From: Perkinsus olseni
Taxonomy: Eukaryota > Perkinsozoa > Perkinsida > Perkinsidae
Length of the DNA: 64,000 nucleotides
Assembly: GCA_013115135.1 (NCBI GenBank)
Contig: JABANP010000185.1
Coordinates: 27,682-91,681 of the forward strand
Reading direction: 5' to 3'
Every line of letters begins with the position of its first letter. Position 1 is the first letter of the stretch. Below are positions 59,214 through 64,000 of this stretch, piece by piece. The translations under genes were made by a program, and so were the position numbers. The notes beneath the pieces are model-generated. The model saw nothing but the letters and a program-made list of their open reading frames with translations. It searched no databases and was not told the DNA's origin.

Positions 59214-61438
59214 TTCAGCGTTACTGTGGCGGCGGGGTGGGGTAGAATTTGTGAAGACGATTGTTGAATGATTAAGTGATCATCTTGCACGACAAGAGTT
59301 GCGTGAGTGTTACTGTTGATGCCATTAACATGAACTTAATGGGTCGGCCGGGTACTCTGTCAACATTCGAGATTGAAGTTTGTTCTCATGCTCCTTGCTG
59401 CTGCATTCCACGACCCGAGCATCCGAATGCGATAAGTTGCCGTTCAGAGAAGAAAGGGTGAGTTTTGCGGATCGTCAGATGTGGATTCTTTGGGGAAAAT
59501 TACACTTATTTGTGCCCCGGTACAGTTCGGAGCTGTCAGTTCCCGAACGAATCGTTCGGAACGAAAATCCCAACGATGGGAATTTAACGCCAGCTATTTC
59601 CAGCCTTCGGCCGGTCGCGATTATGAGATGTCCAACCCTTTAACAGTGACTTCTGGCTGCCGTCACTGGGGGTCATCTCAGTGTGAATGGAGAGAGAACT
59701 CATATCTGGGAGATCTTCCTTCACCGTCACTTAAGGGAAATCTTTCGCTGACGCTTAACCGGTGTCAATAAGCCAACGAGGAAATGATGAAAATCTCAAC
59801 CAGGCGCATTCGCGTATGGTCGCCTTCCCTCACAGCGGAGTGTTGATCAGCAGTTCCACCAGTGATTGGTGGTCGTCAATACTATGACTTACTACTATCA
59901 TCATTCTCGTGGCTGTTAGGAGGAGTCTCGTTCGGCGTTGTGCCTATTAGTAATAGGCTATTACGGACACTGTAGTACCATCCACCCTACGGGCTGGCAG
60001 GCTAGCGTTCAGCATTCCGTTGTTGACCACTCTGCCATGTGCCCAGACAACTTGTCTGAGACAAGTATGAATCTCAATTCTGGGGCCTGCCGGAGACTCC
60101 AGGCTTGTGCGGGCACTCTCGAAGTGACACTCTGGGTGGAAGTTATCAAGGACGTGAGTCACGTCACGCGACTGCGGTACAGACGGCATAGGAATCCCCA
60201 TGCGGAGTCTTCCCAAGCTGGACATGTTTCACTCCCGCTGTGAAATTTGCGGATTGTCTAGAACGCTTGTCGCTCAGCAGTCCGTTGAACTAGCACTGAC
60301 CATGCGCTCACGTGTCCGCGTGTTGTTCGAACATACCGATTAAGCTCACAGGCTGTGAGTCACAGCCTCCTTCAAGGACTGAAAGCTGCGGTGGTCCTCT
60401 CGGGAGAAGGATAGCTTGAAAGACTTCAAGGAAGCAGGGAGCGGCTGAGTGGAGTACAAAAGTTGGATACTCAAGTGACATCTCCAAGGACTGACCTGAC
60501 GTGCCATCAAGTCTTGTGCTGAAGTCAAGTCATACTATGGCCATACTATGGCGCGTCTGCGTTTGGACAGTGCGATAATCGTTGTGACGTGTCGGCCTCT
60601 TTGATTGCTGACTGTAGTAACTGCTTTACGGTAAATCTTGACGCGACCGCCAGGAAATAGCATAGAAGCGAAGAGAGCAGTTCGAGTTAGGCCGACCTCT
60701 TGGTCGGCCGAGGTGAAGCTAGCCGAATATGATTGCGGTATGCAATCTTCTTTGTTAGATGCAGATCGAGACGAAAATTGATTCCTTCACGGTTGGGGCA
60801 ACTTGAACTCTGAGCGAGCTGCATCATCGGAGTCTTGGCAAAATAACATTTACCGGTTGCGTTGGAAATCGTAGTTCGAGTTGAGTTGGGCTGAAAGGCA
60901 GGCTCGATAACGAACTTCCACTGTTCAGCTTCGGCTCGATTCTCGCTGCGAATTTGTCGGCTGAAATCCACTGCACGAAAACCATGTGGTGGCACGATTG
61001 CATTGATCATATTCTCCTCATTAGAAGTCAGTTTACCCCAGTTGGCCTGTTTCTGGTGTCAGGTATCAGAACTAGTCCGTGGCAAGTGTTCATCCGCGAA
61101 GAAATCGTTCGCAGTGCCCGCCCCGTCATGCGCTGGACGAGCCGTACCTTCGGTTCTCATGAGTCGCGTAGGCGTACAGGCTGGCTATTGACCCGTACCC
61201 TTTTCACTGCTTTAGAGTGCCACTCACAGAGTGGCGTGAGCTTGATCTACCCCATCTTGTGCGTCATGTCTCCCCGTGTTAATTCGCATGTGCATCGTAC
61301 CCGTTATTTCGCGGATTTCAATTTCTACCTTCCGGTCTGGTGATAAAGGATGTCAATTATCGGTATTGGATCGCGGACTCCGAACGTAGCTATTGTATCG
61401 CTGAATGGCAGTTAATCCGTTATCTTGAAGGTATCCCC
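59214..61438. other. No supported gene
   Basis: ORFs of about 100 codons overlap on both strands and show no motifs. The sequence is rich in short palindromes such as GTGACTCAC-type and ACTTGTCTGAGACAAGT (near 60050). Confidence 0.35.
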
Positions 61439-62233
61439 ATGCCGTCAGTCCCGCCGCTCATCAGCGAGATACTTCCTCGTGTGGCCCTTGTAACCGTCAT
61501 CGCAGCATTCGTGTACTGGGCAAACTTCCTTCTCAACGACCCTCTCGACTTCGGTTTCAACACCATGGACGTCCGTGGCATAGTCTCCCCACAGACATGC
61601 ACACAATTTGGTCTCTCGGAAACCCTGCATAACTTGCTCGCCTCTGCCTTATTCTTCGCAAGTCACAGTTTGTTTGCTCGCCGAAAAATAAAAGCTCTGG
61701 TCGGCGTCTTGGGTCGCCCCTACGAGAAATCTCTCTACTCTTTCTCTAGTGGGCTCATGTTAATGATATTCACTCATTTGTGGACCCCCGTGAACACCTG
61801 CCGTAGCTTCATCCTCGCCGAGGTCAGCTTTCTCCAAGGCTGTGTCTGGTTCGGTCTCTCCGCAGTAGGATTGGTACTCGTGACGAAATCGAGCGCTTTG
61901 CTGCCTGATCTCGGTTTGAGCACCAAGGTTAGGGAGAAGAGGTTGGTAACACAATTCCCCTATAATATCGTTCGTCATCCCGGTCAAGTCGGGTTCCTTC
62001 TCATGCTCTGGTCTCTGCCTGCTTACACAGTGAACCATTTGCTGTTGGGAGCGCTGTGGACCCTCTACTCTGTGACGGCTGTGCTTCTGCTCGAAGAATG
62101 CGATCTCCGCGATGAAAAACATGGCTTCGGTGCAGATTACGAAAAGTACGCTTCGAAAGTCGGTGCTTTATTCCCCAACCGCCAAACTCTCCGGGGCATT
62201 CTGTGGAACCAGTCGCGTATGAAAGACGGGTAG
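61439..62233 (+). CDS. Membrane methyltransferase-like protein (NnrU/ICMT/MddA-like)
   Basis: Single exon, 264 residues from ATG 61439, chosen because it directly precedes the first hydrophobic segment; the longer frame from 61340 adds a charged, non-hydrophobic leader. About five to six membrane segments. The C-terminal signature FPYNIVRHPGQVGFLLMLW ... VLLLEECDL ... FGADYEKYASKVGALFPN matches the SAM-binding region of the isoprenylcysteine methyltransferase/PEMT-like membrane superfamily (RHP and the EE pair followed by FG..Y..Y). MddA of this superfamily methylates methanethiol to dimethyl sulfide; substrate assignment here is only a possibility. A tandem paralogue follows at 62594-63426. 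Confidence 0.65.
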   Translation: MPSVPPLISEILPRVALVTVIAAFVYWANFLLNDPLDFGFNTMDVRGIVSPQTCTQFGLSETLHNLLASALFFASHSLFARRKIKALVGVLGRPYEKSLYSFSSGLMLMIFTHLWTPVNTCRSFILAEVSFLQGCVWFGLSAVGLVLVTKSSALLPDLGLSTKVREKRLVTQFPYNIVRHPGQVGFLLMLWSLPAYTVNHLLLGALWTLYSVTAVLLLEECDLRDEKHGFGADYEKYASKVGALFPNRQTLRGILWNQSRMKDG

Positions 62234-62593
62234 AGAATTTACGAAGGGTCTCACTTTTTCAATGGTCTCAGTTTGGACTGTGTTCGTGTTGATGCACTCT
62301 GAATGGAGTCGGAAAGACCTTTCGAACAAAGTATCAGCTCGCCCTTGAGCCAAGCGTGCCGGTTACATATCATTATGTGGCTCGATTTTTGACTCACAGT
62401 GACAATCTGTGCGCGTTCACAAGGGCCTGGTGAGAGCATCTCTTACTACTAGTAAGTTACTAGCGCAGCCTTACCTGCGCTCAGGTGGCTAGGGAATGCT
62501 GACTGTCGACGCGCTCTTCTAGAACTGATTTGGAGTGCGGTATCTCGCTGGATCCTTCGGGTAGGTCCTGGGGGATCATTCTCGGAAGTCAAC

Positions 62594-63426
62594 ATGATAA
62601 TTCTTTCGCAAATATTGGCCGGTTTAGCGTTTCCTTTCCCAATGGCCTTCCATCTCGTCGCATATTTCTTCTCTCGTGCTGCCATCATCACAAGTTGCCT
62701 GGTCTTCCCTTACTGGCTCAGTTCCATGCTCAACGACCCTCTGGAGGTTGGTTGGAATACTCTGGACAGTCTCAACACCTTATCCGACGCTGAATGCACC
62801 AGCTTCGACGTACTTGCTTATTCTACTAACATACTCGTGTTCGCTCTCTTCGTAGTCCCTCATACCCTGATGGCTCGTCGAAGTGTTAAGGAGGCTCTAG
62901 GCATCGCCGATCAACCGTACGAGAGGCCGCCGTTCGCCTTCATGAGCCCTATAACTTCTTTCCTGTCTTCCTTCTACTGGAAACCTGTTAGCAACTGCCG
63001 ACGCTTCGACCCAGCAGCTCTATCGCTTGGCCATGTCGTTTATCCGGCAGTATCAGCGTAATCGCAGCCATCTATATAACGGCAGCGCTGCTTGCTTTGC
63101 CCGACCACATATTTGGCACTGAGCGCTACAAACTTAAGCCAGATGAGAAGCCGGAAGCTCGCCTTGTCACTTCCTTCCCGTACAATCTGGTGCGTCATCC
63201 GGCTGGTGCTGGCTTCCTGTGGCTCCTATGGAGTTTCCCCTCTTATACGGTGAATCACATTACGCTGAGTATCATGTGGACCCTGTATGTGGTGCCTGCG
63301 ACACTTCTACTGGAAGAGAGGAGTCTGAAGGGACCCCAAGGGGAATTTGGTCCTGCTTATGATTGTTACTCGCAGGAAGTGAGTGCTTTCGTACCAGGCA
63401 AATCACTGCTGAGGATCGCTCGATGA
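62594..63426 (+). pseudogene. Tandem paralogue of the membrane methyltransferase, frameshifted
   Basis: Residue pattern parallels the preceding gene: SSMLNDPLEVGWNTLDSLNT, PHTLMARR, IADQPYERPPFAF, then FPYNLVRHPAGAGFLWLLW, TLLLEERSL and FGPAYDCYSQEVSAFVPGK. The frame is broken near 63050-63058: an apparent two-base insertion in GCAGTATCAGCG separates ...GHVVYPAV from S.IAAIYITAALLALPDHIFG. Without it the copy would be about as long as its neighbour. It may be a recent pseudogene or a sequence error. Confidence 0.6.
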
Positions 63427-64000
63427 ACTCTTTCGTCAGAAACTTTGTCCTATTCTCCAGTAAAATGATGTACCGGTACATCCTCTTTCGACTGTACTTG
63501 ATCTTTCAGTTGTAAATCTCTTTCAAGCTCAAGAGCGATATACTGGTTGTTGCGTAAGCGCTTGATTGCTGCCTGGATTACTGAGCCGCAAGATACGCGG
63601 GACTCGAATATCCTCCATACTCGGCGCGTTTGAGCTCGAGAGGTCGAGGCTCGACCTCTACTATGCGCTCGACCGTCGAGCGCATAGTAATATGGCATCC
63701 GGCATAGGCTCAGGGTGGGCCACTCAGCCTGTTGCACCACTCCCTAAGAGGGCCGATCCATGTTGAGGAGCCCAATTGTCCACAGTGGACACTGAACTGA
63801 GAGTGTCTCAGTGAAGAGAGGTCAAAATAAGTACAAGTCGCCTCGAAAATTTCGAGTCGAAATGCTAGGCATATTGAATGAGGCGATATGGAATCCTATC
63901 CATTCGTCCGAGGCGCGGAAGCGACTTGTATGATTGACTCAATGAGACTCATTAACCCATCCCTAATTAGTCGACCAGGTTGACGAGTCACTAGTGATGG
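63427..64000. other. Intergenic with palindromes
   Basis: No gene. It contains the palindrome pair at 63640-63689 and a smaller GTCCACAGTGGAC palindrome near 63778. Confidence 0.45.
63640..63689. repeat. Two adjacent near-perfect palindromes
   Basis: GAGGTCGAG/CTCGACCTC (63640-63658, 9-bp arms, 1-base centre), directly followed by TACTATGCGCTCGAC/GTCGAGCGCATAGTA (63659-63689, 15-bp arms, 1-base centre). Confidence 0.8.

Overview
This is nuclear DNA of a eukaryotic protist. Most recognisable genes are cut into many short exons with clean GT-AG introns. The introns run from 30 nt to about 900 nt, and exon phases fit together codon by codon. A full-length CFAP58 gene implies a flagellated cell. 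The gene style and the secreted and glycine-rich small proteins fit an alveolate of the perkinsid type, but that placement is an inference; no rRNA or spliced-leader gene is present to settle it.

Layout. 0-13.7 kb is gene-poor and mostly intron-poor. It holds a minus-strand, single-exon, Lnt-like nitrilase/acyltransferase (1.9-3.5 kb), a seven-exon ribonucleotide reductase small subunit that stops short of its C-terminus (4.7-6.4 kb), a small secreted protein (8.0 kb) and a secreted Gly/Asn-rich protein (9.9 kb). 13.7-58 kb is a gene-dense, intron-rich block. In order it holds a GNAT-type acetyltransferase (to 20.2 kb), a CCCH-zinc-finger/AlkB dioxygenase fusion (20.9-23.4), UPF3 (24.2-26.8), a TatD nuclease (27.2-28.9), a 3-hydroxyacyl-CoA dehydrogenase (29.5-30.5), an unknown proline-rich minus-strand gene (30.5-33.2), a hAT-like MITE (34.1), a zinc-knuckle protein (35.6), a partly resolved unknown gene (37.8-40.1), CFAP58 (40.3-49.6), a MYST histone acetyltransferase (50.0-52.7) and an RCC1-repeat protein (53.4-58.0). 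58-64 kb is again intron-poor, with a weak hypothetical gene and a tandem pair of membrane methyltransferase-like genes, the second one frameshifted.

The main discovery is in the introns of the 13.7-58 kb block. At least three sequence families recur at intron ends. (1) tRNA-derived fragments, often with a clear B box: in several introns the donor GT lies in or just before the tRNA sequence, or the acceptor AG lies just after it. (2) A roughly 45-nt hairpin beginning GTATCTTAGGTTGA and ending AAGATAC, with about 30 copies in both orientations. In four genes splicing at its internal TTAG (or CAAG) restores the reading frame, so the rest of the element is coding. (3) AATTTCGTGGCGC plus GTGAC or GGTCAG; one copy makes up nearly the whole of a 30-nt CFAP58 intron. 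These look like introner-type elements, mobile sequences that become introns. They are absent from the flanking intron-poor segments.

Several conserved genes (AlkB fusion, hydroxyacyl-CoA dehydrogenase, RCC1 protein, second methyltransferase) carry 1-2 nt frame breaks inside conserved domains. These could be assembly indels or real decay. Exon boundaries were derived by hand from splice consensus, phase and remembered family motifs; no alignment was run.
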